From: Platanthera guangdongensis
Taxonomy: Eukaryota; Streptophyta; Magnoliopsida; Asparagales; Orchidaceae
DNA length: 64,000 nt
Direction of reading: 5' to 3'
Assembly (NCBI GenBank): GCA_039583875.1
Contig: CM077155.1
Location: 5,444,043-5,508,042, forward strand
The notes below the pieces were generated by a model. It saw only the letters and a list, made by a program, of their open reading frames with translations, searched no databases and had not been told where the DNA came from. This document shows positions 1-11,686 of this stretch, in pieces. Made by a program: the position numbers and the translations under genes. The number at the start of each line of letters is the position of its first letter. Positions within the stretch are counted from its first letter, which is position 1.

Positions 1-3000
1 CCAGTTTGAACATGAACTACCTTATGTACTCATGCAGGATGCCTAACAAAATTATGATAAATAATAGGTTATCTCAATATGGAAATCCAAAGTATCACAA
101 TTTTTCTATCATCAAAAGGGCACTAAAACTATTTTAGCAATATTTACTATCTTCCGTTGTTTATGAATCAAGTACAGAAAATATCCATCCAAAAAATATA
201 AATTAATTATACTATGCAGATACAACCTTAAAAGTAGCATTGGACACGTTTCATAATTTTTCAGCAAGTATTAATCTCTGAATAAATTAATTATCAATAA
301 TCTCCATATTATGGACTTGTAAAGAAAGTACTATAATCAGCCCTCTAAAAATTATGAATAAATTCCTACAAGCATATTTTGGCCTGAAATCATCAGTACC
401 TAAGTCTCATGATTTTTCAACAGATATATCATCTATAAATAATTTTATATCACCAAAGCCCCTTTTTGAAACTAGTGAAGGAAGTACTAAATATCATCAA
501 TTAAAAACTGTAACAAAATTCAGGGATATTCACTTAGACCTACATCATCTACTAACCAAGTTTCATCAGTATCAAATGAACAAAATAATCAAATTAATTA
601 AAACACCATTTTGGGCCTATTGATATTTAACAAATACAGTACTAGCAATATAATCCATAAAATCCCAATAAAATTAATAGGGGTTCTAGATGTTATAAAA
701 CTTACTCTACCCAAGTTTCACAACCTTTAAATAAGGTTTAGTGGCTGAATTTACAAAATTGTGCTTCTACCCTAAAACTAGGGTTAGGGTTTTGAGTTGT
801 CTACCTTCCTCCAAGTCCTCTAAGATTCTTTCCAGAGAACTTAGGTTACACTACCTTCAATTCTACTGAGTTTCAAGGTCATACAAAGGCATTAGCCCCC
901 ATGTCCTTCACAACCCCCAAAAGTCCTTCCCTAGGGTTTGAGGTTGAACCCTAGGGTAAATCAAGCATAAATCACCCCATTTTCCTTAAGAGGGTGACAT
1001 TGGCCATACTAAGTCAGTGTCCAAAACCTCAGCCTCTATTGAGGGGAGGTGGCGACCCTAAGCCCATGATGCACTTTTAATCAAAAACACCTCCTTAAGG
1101 CCAAACTAGGGTTTGGTGATTCCCTAACCAAAACCCATCCAAATGAGTCGAAATTTTGTACAGAGCTAGTTATTGATGCCATGGACCACTCACCAAAATT
1201 TGGGAGGGTTTGGAGGTAATTAGACCACTTAATTAAAATACCCTAGCATTATTAAATAAAAGTAAAAACTTTAGGCAAAGTTTCTCCAAAAAAAATCCTA
1301 ATTTTGGACAGACCCTAATTATAGTTAATACTGATCCCATGTACAAATTTCAGCCCATTTGGACAATGGATGAAGGGTGGGCATCCATTTGAATCTCAGG
1401 ACAGCCCTAGGTATAGGTCCCACCAAAATGGGTGCCCTGGTCAAACCAGGCACCCAAATGGGTTCAAATAAATTATAAAATAAAATAGACTCCTAGGGCT
1501 ACAAGTTTCATGTTGGTGACCTTTTCAGTAGAGGAGCATAGGTATTTTTAAATATTAAAACCATTAAATACAAAATACTGTGACATAATGAAATAATCAG
1601 GAATATTAATACTATAGTTTCAGATCTAATATGGCACGAATCTTGGCGCAAAAGAACGGGATCCGTTCATCTCCTTCCTTGAGCCGACGACCATGATGTC
1701 CCCATCCTGGGCCTCCTTGCGAGCTGATTTCCCGGCCACCCGTCCACTTCCCCGGCTGGCCACCGCCACCACTCCCTTCGTGGATATGGTGGCTACCCTC
1801 AGTCGGCGGCACGACCGCCGGAGGGGACGTTTCCGGCGATCCCGATAGGAAGAAATTCCTTGGAAAAACCAGGAAATCGAAACATGGATCAGGCTCAATT
1901 GAGCCCGAACCTTGAACCTAATTAGCCCTAAGATCTACCCATGAAGTAAGGAGAGGGGGAGGACCTTTCTAGCATCCTGAATGCGGGAGGAACGGCGGGA
2001 TGCCATGGTCGACGGCGGCATCGCTCGTCTTCTGCAACAGCACAGTAGGACGGCTTGTTCCTTCCAGGTAAGAGTTCGAAAATGCTCCCCTCTGCCCACT
2101 GATGATGTTTAAATGGTCAATTGGGTAGGGGGCGGCTGGTTTTTCAATGCCCATCAAACACCATTAAAGGTGTGGCTTGGGGTTAGTGGGGGGGGGGGGG
2201 GGGGGGTGGGGGTGGGTGGGGGGGGGGGGGGGGGGGTGGGGGGGTGGGGGGCTGACCCTACCTCTTGGTGGCCGGGAAATGGCTAGAATCAACTCCTATT
2301 CCCTAGAAGAGTTGATTGCAGCCATAAAGGATGGCTGTTGACCTCCTTTGGCCGGTTCCCATCCATCCCTTCCTCTCCCCCAACTCTCTCTCTCCACCAT
2401 TATCATGAAGGGAAGCTCCTTTCTCTCTCCTAGTCACCCATGTTGACTGCTCAACTACATAGGATATGTGCAACCCACTTAATCATAATAATTATGAAAA
2501 GTGAGGTTAGCCTAAGGGAAAATGGCTTGAGCTTGGGTTAGCCCATTTGGGCTAAGTTTGTCTTGGCTTAGGCTAGGGTTGACTTGAGTCAATTTGATCA
2601 TTTGGGTTGACCCCAATGGGTCCTTGGTGACCCATTGGCCTCCCCTAAGGTCTATGTAGGGTTGGGTAGGGTTAACTTGGCACCTTGGAGGTCACTTGAC
2701 CCTTGGTAAGGGCACTTTGACCACTTCGGGGCTTGAGTTGACTTGGGTCAACTTAGCCACTTGGTTTGACTCCAATGGGTCCCTAGTGACCCATTGACCT
2801 CACTTTAGGTTTAGGAAGCCCTGAGTAAGGTTGGTTGGGCACATTAGAGGTCAACTGCCATTGGTTAGGGCATCTTGCCCTATTTAGGCCTATGGTGGTC
2901 CTAGGTCAAATTGGCCACTTGGGGTTGACTCCAATGGACCCTTAAGGCTCTAGTGGACCCTCTAATGGGTTAGTGATGTTGTGGTGGGGTCATGGATTCA

Positions 3001-3179
3001 TGGTGAAGCCCTAAGGTCAAACCCTAGGTTTGGTGATGAGGTTGTGCCATAGGCAGACCATGGTGATCCTCACCTTGGCCTTCTATCTCTTGGCCCATTT
3101 CTGGCTTCCTAGGGTTTTGTCATGACCTAGTCATGGCCAAAACCACTCTTAGGGGTCTAGTTAGAAATGAGATGTTACA
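1..3179 (-). mobile_element. Element A (Ty3/gypsy), left = 3' LTR, left end outside the window
   Basis: This block is repeated nearly base for base at 7692-10768, so the two are the LTRs of one minus-strand element. The right end reads ...GATGTTACA, i.e. TGTAACATC on the element strand, a normal gypsy LTR start. By comparison with the right LTR about 2.0 kb is missing beyond the window edge. Contents include a poly-G tract (2187-2251), a GC-rich island (1626-1900), telomere-like CCCTAAA/TTTAGGG remnants near 771-800 and repeated TTGAC...GTCAA pairs (2579-2592, 2738-2751). The open frames here are not supported as genes. Confidence 0.88.
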
Positions 3180-3420
3180 AATTCCAATAAACAAAATAAA
3201 GATTTCGTCCCCGAAATCAAGGTTACGCCTATGGGAATTTCTATCGAAGAAAAGAAACTTGTAACATACCATCACGACGCCATGTTTGCTAAATTAGGTT
3301 TAAAGGGAAACCTAAATCTATGACCAATTCGCCCAATTGACAAACCAAGATCCCAATAAACAAAAGATTAGCCTCTACTCTTCCTGGAGCAGCCTTACTA
3401 GTTTAAAGCAGGAAAATAAA
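3180..3420 (-). other. Element A 3' untranslated segment next to the 3' LTR
   Basis: This is non-coding sequence between the integrase stop and the 3' LTR. On the element strand it contains TTTCGGGGACGAAATC, the block that usually lies just before the polypurine tract in chromodomain gypsy elements of Del/Tekay type. The usual purine run itself is not obvious. Part of the segment (about 3260-3380) is repeated beyond the integrase at about 4705-4860. Confidence 0.6.
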
Positions 3421-4683
3421 TTAAATATCTTGAGGGGTTGTGAGGTGTACCTGACTGAACAAATCTGGGTACTTTTGTCGCATCAGGTCCTGCGGTTCCC
3501 AGGTATACTCCTCATGCCCGTGGTTCCTCCACAGAACTTTGACTAACAGAACCTTCTTGCGAAGCAAGATCCGTACTCCTCTGTCGTCGATCCGAACCGG
3601 CTCTAAGCGAACTAACCGGTCTGAAGCTACCGGTACATCTGTGGTCGAAATCTGCTGCTCCGAGCGTAGTAGAGCCCTCATGAGCGAGGAAATACGGAAC
3701 ACATCATGCAAGGCTGCTAGCTCTGGTGGCAACTCCAGCCTGTAAGCTAGGGGTCCGATCCGCTGTAGGATACTATAAGGGCCCATATACCTAGGGCTGA
3801 GCTTCTTCTTCCGACCACGCACCCGTGAAACTCCATGCATGGGCCGGATCTTTAGAAACACTAGGTCCCCCACCTGAAACTCCACATGACGATGTCGGGC
3901 GTCATAGTACTTAGCCTGTCTGCTCTGCGCCTCTGACATCCTGTCTCTGATCAGCCTCACCTGAGCCTCGGTGTCTTCAACAAAATCCGATCCCAACACC
4001 TTCAGATCCTCGTCCTGAATCCAAGAAAGCGGGGTCCTGTATTTCCTTCCATACAAGGCTTCGTAAGGCGCCATCCTGATGCTGGACTGGTAGCTGTTAT
4101 TATAGGAGAACTCGACCAGGGGTAAGAGCTTCTCCCACGGTTCCCCGCGGTCCAAAATGCATAGCCTCAAAAGATCTTCCAGCATCCGATTGGTGCGTTC
4201 CGTCTGCCCATCCGTCTGGGGATGGAATGCGGTGATGAAGGTCAATCGCGTGCCTAAGTAAGCCTGCACGGATCTCCACTCCCTGGAAGTGAACCGGCCA
4301 TCCTGATCCGACACGATCGTCTTGGGCACCCCGTGATATCGAACGAACTGCTCCACAAATCTCCGCACTAATACTCCCACAGAGTCGTCCTTCCTGATCG
4401 GAATGAATCTGGCCACCTCCGTCAACCGATCTACGATGACACAAATCGAGTCGTTTTCCGTCCGTGAAAGGGGAAGTCCATGAATAAAATCCTTCGCAAT
4501 GTCTTCAAACTTCCACTCCGGTACCGGGAGTGGTTGTAACAATCCTGCGGGGTTTTTGCACTCCGCCTTCACTAGCTGGCACGCTTCGCAGTGGGTCACA
4601 AACTGAGTGATATCCTTCTTCATGCCTGGCCAGTACATAGTCTTCTTCAAGTCCGTAGTCATCTTCGTGATCCCCGGGTGCAC
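3421..4683 (-). CDS. Ty3/gypsy integrase with C-terminal chromodomain (element A), 420 codons open
   Basis: Integrase would insert the retroelement cDNA into nuclear DNA. The order on the protein is: zinc-binding region with the HPG start and CEAC pair (residues about 1-36), catalytic core with KDF (D1), VSDQDGRF (D2) and HPQTDGQTERTNR (E), then the GPY/F-like region (RYMGPYSIL) and a chromodomain-like tail (VKVLWRNH..EEYTWE). The catalytic triad is present and no stop interrupts it. The frame stays open upstream of the first Met (CKPYSVHPG), so this is the end of a former polyprotein and not a free-standing gene. Gag, protease, RT and RNase H are absent from element A. The family resembles Del/Tekay chromoviruses; the lineage assignment is an inference. 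Confidence 0.85.
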   Translation of the reverse strand: MHPGITKMTTDLKKTMYWPGMKKDITQFVTHCEACQLVKAECKNPAGLLQPLPVPEWKFEDIAKDFIHGLPLSRTENDSICVIVDRLTEVARFIPIRKDDSVGVLVRRFVEQFVRYHGVPKTIVSDQDGRFTSREWRSVQAYLGTRLTFITAFHPQTDGQTERTNRMLEDLLRLCILDRGEPWEKLLPLVEFSYNNSYQSSIRMAPYEALYGRKYRTPLSWIQDEDLKVLGSDFVEDTEAQVRLIRDRMSEAQSRQAKYYDARHRHVEFQVGDLVFLKIRPMHGVSRVRGRKKKLSPRYMGPYSILQRIGPLAYRLELPPELAALHDVFRISSLMRALLRSEQQISTTDVPVASDRLVRLEPVRIDDRGVRILLRKKVLLVKVLWRNHGHEEYTWEPQDLMRQKYPDLFSQVHLTTPQDI

Positions 4684-5636
4684 CGAGTACGGCTTACATC
4701 CATTTCACTATATTTACGACGCAAACCTTTCTAGATGAGATCTAAGGGAAACCCAAGTCAGTAACTAATTTGCCCAATAAACAAAAGACACGCCCCCAAT
4801 AAACAAAAGATAAGCCCCCGATAAACAAAAGATAATCCTCTACCTGCCTTGGGCTGAGTATCTTTGATATTACCATGTTATATCTATCCTAGCTGGGTGC
4901 ACAATCCCTAGGGCATCAATCTTTGACTTGGGGTTCCAACCTGAATCTGTTGATATACTCCATACTTAAAACCATCCGAGTCATATTTACGACAACCTTA
5001 TCCGGGTCAAAAAGTTCCCAATCCCAACCGAGTCTCTTCCAAACTTGAATTCTTATCCGACCCTTGGTGCTTGTCATGGTGGTTGTCTCCAGGTAATCTT
5101 ATTACTGGTACAAGGGTTGAGACTATGTGTCTTCTACCATTCTGCTAATGGATTTTTGGTCTCAATTCTCCTTAAGTAGTCCTTCCGGTTTGAGTAATCC
5201 TTGATAGGGGCCGTAGGGCTACCTGAGTTTATGGCTTAGGTAGCCATTCTCGTGTTATACTCATCCTTTATTCTCTTTAGGAATCTCCTTAGCTTAACCA
5301 AGTTCATACCCAAAGTCTATTTCAGACTAGGGCATACTATAAGTTATCGTGGTTAGTCATGTCTCCTAGTGGGTTGAGTCTAACTCGTTGACTAGAGAAT
5401 TATAAGGTGAGATCTTTGCAGCCGGAGGTGCTACCTGCTGGGGGCAGGATTTGCCGCAGGCTACAAAAAAAATTCCAATTGCTAGCTGATGAACAAGTGG
5501 AATTAATGAAAAGGTGGACTTTACATGTGATTCCCCTTATGGGCACACCACTGCTTTCGCTGCTTAGTTTGTCCCCAAACTAAACTCGCGCGGGGTGACC
5601 CAGGGGTTGTGGACTGTTACTTTTCGATCGAGGTCT
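4684..5636 (-). other. Element A internal non-coding remnant (leader plus duplicated 3'-UTR sequence)
   Basis: No gag, protease or RT sequence is recognisable, so the internal region of A has lost most of its coding content. The stretch 4705-4860 resembles 3260-3380, including the AATAAACAAAAGA motif, which occurs three times here and once near the 3' LTR. The rest shows no feature I can name and is probably leader sequence next to the primer-binding site. Confidence 0.5.
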
Positions 5637-5648
5637 TCTCTGATACCA
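5637..5648 (-). other. Primer-binding site of element A (initiator Met-tRNA type)
   Basis: On the element strand it reads TGGTATCAGAGA, complementary to the 3' end of plant initiator Met-tRNA, two bases inside the LTR end. It fixes the inner edge of the right LTR. Confidence 0.85.
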
Positions 5649-5650
5649 CT

Positions 5651-6387
5651 TGTAAGACCCCCGTTTTTTTTCTTTTTCAAACACCGGGTCGCCCAGAACC
5701 GCCGTTTTGCGGTGACTCCTTCACGCCCTGAAGGGTCATCACCACAAAGCGCCGATTCTGCCGGCCAATTCGATCACAAAAAAGTAGCAAAACAAAGTAA
5801 ACGCAAAATAGCAGTCCACAAAAAAATCACATATCATATAGATAATCTCCACGAAGGGAGTGTCCACAGAATAATTTATCAGAGTACTAAAATACGGGCT
5901 TATGCCAGGTACATCATGTCCTCACTACAAATCACTCATGCGGAAGCAAAAACAGAACATTTACTCAAGGTCAAGACTCACGATCCCAGCTGTATGAACT
6001 CCGGAGCTTGACTGCCCCATCTCCAAGCGCATCGGTCTCTGGGGCTGCTCCCCCGTGCTGGGCTCCACGATTCTCTAAAATGATGCGGTTCTAAAACCGT
6101 TAGTCTAAAAGACTAAGCCCTATCATCCCCCACCCCTTCCCCCATGGCTCCTAGGCACCGAGCTGAGAGGAAGAAAGGGGAGGACTTGAAGGTGGAGAAT
6201 AATCAAAAATAGATGGTAGCGGACCTATACTAGCAATTCTATAATATATATTGACAATAAGATGAAATATGAAAAGTAACCTTCACTTATGTGAGAACAC
6301 ATAAGCCAAGGGGTCTTCTACAGGGCTCCCATCGTATAAAAAGTCCCATACCAGTTTATACGTTGGGGTGTCGGTTATCAAACAGCA

Positions 6388-6459
<72 letters not shown>

Positions 6460-9400
6460 AAATTGACCTTAATTTATAAACTTGCCCACACAAGCTTATA
6501 GACCAAGGAGTCGTTTTGCAAGTCCTAATGTATAAGCATCCCATTCCACTTATACCTTAGGTTTCAGGGGTTAAATAAATTGATTATGCTATGACATGCA
6601 AGTGGGTATGATGGAACATGCAAGTGCAACACACACACCCGACTCTGTGCACACAGACCTTTAGTTCCCCCTTTCTGGAGCCGTAACCTCCCAGGATACC
6701 TCCGTAGTGGTAGACGGAAGCGGTGGGTTGGGCCTCGCCCACCTCTAAACCAGTAAAGCACTACCGTCAGACCTATCGTATGCCTTAACGCTTGGTGCAC
6801 GAAGCAGACTCCTGCGTACTCTTGCCGGCTGGCGCACCAGACTTCTGTTGGCGAAATGCTAACCACACTTGCCGAGTCAGCGTATTGACATCGGTGCATC
6901 GACCCTCCAATACCGAAGTCCCACCACCTTAATTTTATTTCCTTTCAAGCACATGCAAATTTATTATATTCAAAACCGAGCCGAAGCTCCCCGGACCAAA
7001 ATGTCCGTCTCAAACAATCGAGACGAAACTCTCCGGACCAAAACGTCCGTCCCTTAACTATCCAAGCCGAAGCTCCCAACTATCTTCATGTGCTATCTGT
7101 GTTCGTGAAATATGCAACCCTAATTACTAAGTTACTCTTTTCAGCTTGTTAATACAGTTTACGTTAACCCAGGACTGCCCCCGGTATTCCCTGTGAAGGG
7201 CTCTCAAGGGGCACTAGGAACTATGTTGGGTTTACGCCTAGCATTCCCTTTCGCAAGGTACTTATTATTATTGGTTGATTCCCTTACCCATTATCTTCTC
7301 ATATTACAATAAGCTAATCCTAGGGTGATTTGACTCTACCTCACCTCGGGGAAGACAATCTTTCGTCGAACCCGAGCGCCTCTAAACTCTAGCCAAACCA
7401 ATTTCTCACCACTCTTCCTATCCTTCTATGGTGAACTCATCCACATCTATCCAAAATGACTAACTCCTACACCATGCCCCATTGTATCTTATTGCAATTT
7501 ACCCATCTTGCCAATTGCAGACCATCCTAGGCTATATGTCGGACCGGACATGAGATAATCCAAATACTCATCCAAATGGCCTACCGTATTTACTGGAGAC
7601 TTATCATGACAAAAATAGACTAAATCCAGGAAATTATAATTTTCGTAATTTAACTGGCATTTAATTAATTTCCTTAAAGCCTCCAAAAGCTACCAGTTTG
7701 AACATGAACTACCCTATGTACTCATGCAGGATGCCTAACAAAATTATGATAAATATTAGGTTATCTCAATATGGTAAATCCAAAGTATCACAATTTTTCT
7801 ATCATCAAAAGGTCACTAAAACTATTTTAGTAATATTTCCTATCTTCCGTTGTTTACGAATCAAGTATAGAAAATATCCATCCAAAAATTATAAATTAAT
7901 TGTACTATGCAGATACAACCTTAAAAGGTACATTGGCCTAGTTTCATAATTTTTTAGCAAGTATTAATCTCTGAATAAATTAATTATCAATAATCTCCAT
8001 ATTATGGACTTGTAAAAAAAGTACTGTAATCAACTCTCTAAAAATTATGAATAAATTCATACAAGTTTATTTTGGCCTGAAATCATTAGTACCTAAGTCT
8101 CATGATTTTTCAACAGATATATCATCTATAAATAATTTTATACCACCAAAGCCCCCTTTTGAATCTAGTGAAGGAAGTACTAAATAGCATTAATTAAAAA
8201 TTATAACAAAATTCAGGGATATTCACTTAGACCTAGAGCATCTACTGACCAAGTTTCATCAGTTTCAAATGAAGAGAATAATCAAATTAATTAAAACACT
8301 ATTTTGGGCCTATTGATATTTAACAAATACAATACTAGCAATATAATTCATAAAATTCCAATAAAATTAATAGGGGTTCTAGATGGTCTACAACTTACTC
8401 TACCCAAGTTTCACAACCTTTAAATAAGGTTTAGTGGCTAAATTTACAAAATTGTGCTTCTACCCTAAAACTAGGGTTAGGGTTTTGAGGTGTCTACCTT
8501 CCTCCAAGTCCTCTAAGATTCCTTCCAGAGAACTTAGGTTACACTACCTTCAATTCTACTGAGTTTTCAAGGTCATACAAAAGGTATTAGCCCCCATGTC
8601 CTTCACAACCCCTAAAAGTCCTTCCTTAGGGTTTGAGGTTGAACCCTAGGGTAAATCAAGCCTAAATCACCCCATTTTCCTTAAGAGGGTGACATTGGCC
8701 ATACTAAGTCAGTGTCCAAAACCTCAGCCTCTGTTGAGGGGAGGTGGCCACCCTAAGCCCATGGTGCACTTTTAATCAAAAACACCTCCTTAAGGCAAAA
8801 CTAGGGTTTGATGATTCCCTAACCAAAACACATCCAAATGAGTTGAAATTTTGTACAGAGCTAGGTACTGATGCCAGGGACCACTCACCAAAATTTTCGA
8901 GGGTTTGATGGTCATTAGACCACTTAATTAAAATACCCTAGCATTATTAAATAAAACTAAAAACTTTAGGCAAAGTTTCTCCAGAAAACTCCCAATTTTG
9001 GAAAAACCCTATGTATAGTTAAGACTGATCCCCTCTCCAAATTTCAGCCCATTTGGACAAGGGATGAATGGTGGGCATCCATTTGAATCTCAGGACAGCC
9101 CTAGGTATAGGTCCCACCAAAATGGGTGCCCTGGTCAAACCAGGCACCCAAATGGGTTCAAATAAATTTTAAAATAAAATAGACTCCTATGGCTATAAGG
9201 TTTATGTTGGTGACCGTTTCAGTAGAGGAGCATAGGTATTTTTAAATATTAAAACCATTAAATACAAAATACTGTGACATAATGAAATAATCAAGAATAT
9301 TAATACTATAGTTTCAGATCTCATATGGCACGAACCTTGGCGCAAAAGAACGGGATCCGTTCATCTCCTTCCTTGAGCCAACAGCCACGATGTCCCCATC

Positions 9401-10768
9401 CTGGGCCACCTTGCAGGCTGATTTCCCGGCCACCCGTCCACTTCCCCGGCCGGCCACCGCCACCACTCCCTTCGTGGATGTGGTGGCTACCCTCAGCCGG
9501 CGGCACGGCCGCCGGAGGGCCCGTTTCCAGTGATCCCAATAGGAAGAAATTCCTTGGAAAAACCAGGAAATTGAAACATGGATCGAGCTCAATTGAGCCC
9601 GAACCTTGAACCTAATTAGCCCTAAGATCTACCCATGAAGTACGGAGAGGGGGAGGACCTTTCTGGCGGCCTGAATTCGGGAGGAACGGCGGGATGCCAT
9701 GGTCGACGGCGGCGGCGCTTGGCTTCTGCAACAGCACAGTGGACGGCTTGTTCCTTCCAGGTAAGAGTTCGAAAATGCTCCCCTCTGCCCACTGATGATG
9801 TTTAAATGGTCAACTGGGGAGGGGGGCGGTTGGTTCTTCAATGCCCATCAAACACCATTAAAGGTGTGGCTCGGGTAGAGTGGGGGGGGGGGGGGGGGGG
9901 GGGGCTGAACCTACCTCTTGGTGGCCGGGAAATAGCTGGAATCAACTCCTATTCCCTAGAGGAGTTGATTGCAACCATAAATGATGGCTGTTGACCTCCT
10001 TTGGCGGGTTCCCACCCATCCCTTCCTCTCCCCCAACTCTCTCTCTCCACCATTTTCATGAAAGGAAGCTCCTTTCTCTCTCCTAGTTACCCATGTTGAC
10101 TGGTCAACTCCATAGGATATGTGCAGCCCACTTAATCATAATAATTATGAAAAGTGAGGTTATCCTAAGGGAAAAATGGCTTGAGCTTGGGTTAGCCCAT
10201 TTGGGCTAGGTTTGACTTGGCTTAGGCTAGGGTTGACTTGGGTCAATTTGATCATTTGGGTTGACCCCAATGGGTCATTGGTGACCCATTGGCCTCCCCT
10301 AAGGTCTATGTAGGGTTGGGTAGGGTTAACTTGGCACCTTGGAGGTCACTTGACCCTTGGTAAGGGCACTTTGACCACTTTGGGGCTTGAGTTGACTTGG
10401 GTCAACTTAGCCACTTTGTTTGACTCCAATGGGTCTCTAGTGACCCATTGACCTCACTTTAGGTTTACGAAGCCCTGCGTATGGTTGGTTGGGCACATTA
10501 GAGGTCAACTGCCCTTGATTAGGGCACCTTTCCCTATTTAGGCCTATGGTGGTCCTAGGTCAAATTGGCCACTTGGGGTCATGGATTCATGGTGAAGCCC
10601 TAATGTCAAACCCTAGGTTTGGTGATGAGGTTGTGCCATAGGCAGACCATGGTGATCCTCACCTTGGCCTTCTATCTCTTGGCCCATTTCTGGCTTCCTA
10701 GGATTTTGTAATGACCTAGTCATGACCAAAACCACTCTTAGGGGTCTAGTTGGAAATGAGATGTTACA
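5651..10768 (-). mobile_element. Element A, right = 5' LTR (5.1 kb)
   Basis: The LTR begins TGTAAGACC next to the primer-binding site and ends ...GATGTTACA, giving matching TGTAA/TTACA ends. Its length of 5118 bp is long even for this group. It carries a pure TA microsatellite (6389-6457), a poly-G tract (9882-9904) and the same GC-rich island (9314-9610) and TTGAC...GTCAA repeats as the left LTR. The first 1.4 kb is shared, inverted, with fragment K at 57228-62952. It lies inside the third ORF of copia element C; the five bases after it are CAATG, the expected target duplication, whose partner is outside the window. Confidence 0.88.
6389..6457. repeat. (TA)n microsatellite
   Basis: About 34 uninterrupted TA units inside the 5' LTR of element A. 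The equivalent place in the left LTR is outside the window. Open frames reading through it (repeated IY) are artefacts of the repeat. Confidence 0.97.
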
Positions 10769-10773
10769 CAATG

Positions 10774-11271
10774 TATAGTCCTCCATAGGAGGTTGACAAT
10801 ATTATTATTGAGAAAGTGGAAATGTCAGAGGCTGCCAAGGTAGCTCAGAAGGAAGCTCTATTATCTAAGAAAAGGTTCAGAGAACAGACTGAGTTGAAGC
10901 CTGATTTTGAGCAATGGAGCCCAACTTCCAGGAATATTATATTGACTGCCTGGAAGGCTGTGAAGGACAAGACCCATGAAAGGGGTAAATGGTATGCTGA
11001 GCAAGAATGGAACAAGCATGAAGGTAGACAGGAGGCCATTCTACAATATAGAAGAAAGGCAAAAGCTGGCAAGCAACCTCCTAATGCTCAGGAGCCTAGC
11101 AAGTACTTCCCAAAGCCTTTTCACTATTTTGAAAGGCAAAGGATAAAGGCTGAAGAACAGAAGCAGAAAGTTTTGAATGGAAAGAAACATGTTGATGATG
11201 CTGAACCTACTGTGCGGGCTCAGATCAAATCAAGAAAAGGCATAGTCCTCAAGGAGCCTGATCAGCCTTAG
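10774..11271 (+). pseudogene. C-terminal part of the third ORF of copia element C, cut by the insertion of A
   Basis: This is the last 150 or so codons of the extra ORF downstream of pol in Sirevirus-type copia elements. It aligns with the end of ORF3 of element B (29451-29958), sharing KKRFRE, ELKPDFE.WSPTSRNI, LQYRRKAKAG and EPSKYFPKPFHYFERQR. The protein is rich in Lys, Arg, Glu and Gln, with no membrane segment, so nothing here supports a fusion-type envelope. The upstream part is missing because A is inserted immediately before it; the homology to B continues right up to the junction. The remaining frame is open. Function is unknown; a nucleic-acid-binding tail is possible. Confidence 0.75.
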
Positions 11272-11534
11272 AATATATTAACTAGATCTTACAACATTGT
11301 AATCTTTAGTTTTAAAAATCTATGTAAACTATTGTTAAGAAACTTTTGAAAGTTTAAACAAAACAATGATTAATGCTCATTATGTTTGCATCATTATTCT
11401 GTGATGACATTTTATACATGTTTTATTTATAAGTTACCCTGTCATGTAATGTTTTTATACATCATAATGTGTGTTTATTATGAATGGTGTATATCATTGA
11501 CTAAGGGTTATGACTTCTCCAAATATGGGGAGAT
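11272..11534 (+). other. 3' UTR and polypurine tract of element C
   Basis: AT-rich non-coding spacer ending in ATGGGGAGAT next to the LTR. The equivalent site in B is AGGGGGAGAT (30211-30220). This is the plus-strand primer for reverse transcription. Confidence 0.7.
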
Positions 11535-11686
11535 TGTTGGGTACATTGGAAAATGTGTACCAGATTTGAAGAAGCCCCACCTTACTCAATGATATGCATC
11601 AAGGAGTATTTGATGTTGTTTTGAGTTTATATATGCAGGTTAAGAAAATGCAGGAATGCAGGAAAAGTTTCTAAGTCCACGAGTCG

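Noticed and set aside
771..800. Interstitial telomere repeat
   Set aside because: Only one or two imperfect TTTAGGG/CCCTAAA units, repeated in the other LTR of A, so part of the LTR and not a telomeric remnant.
4100..4444. A 114-codon minus-strand frame inside the integrase
   Set aside because: An alternative frame of the integrase gene, GC-rich and without motifs of its own.
6291..6544. Two overlapping open frames with long runs of Ile-Tyr
   Set aside because: They are produced by the (TA)n microsatellite and have no other coding signal.
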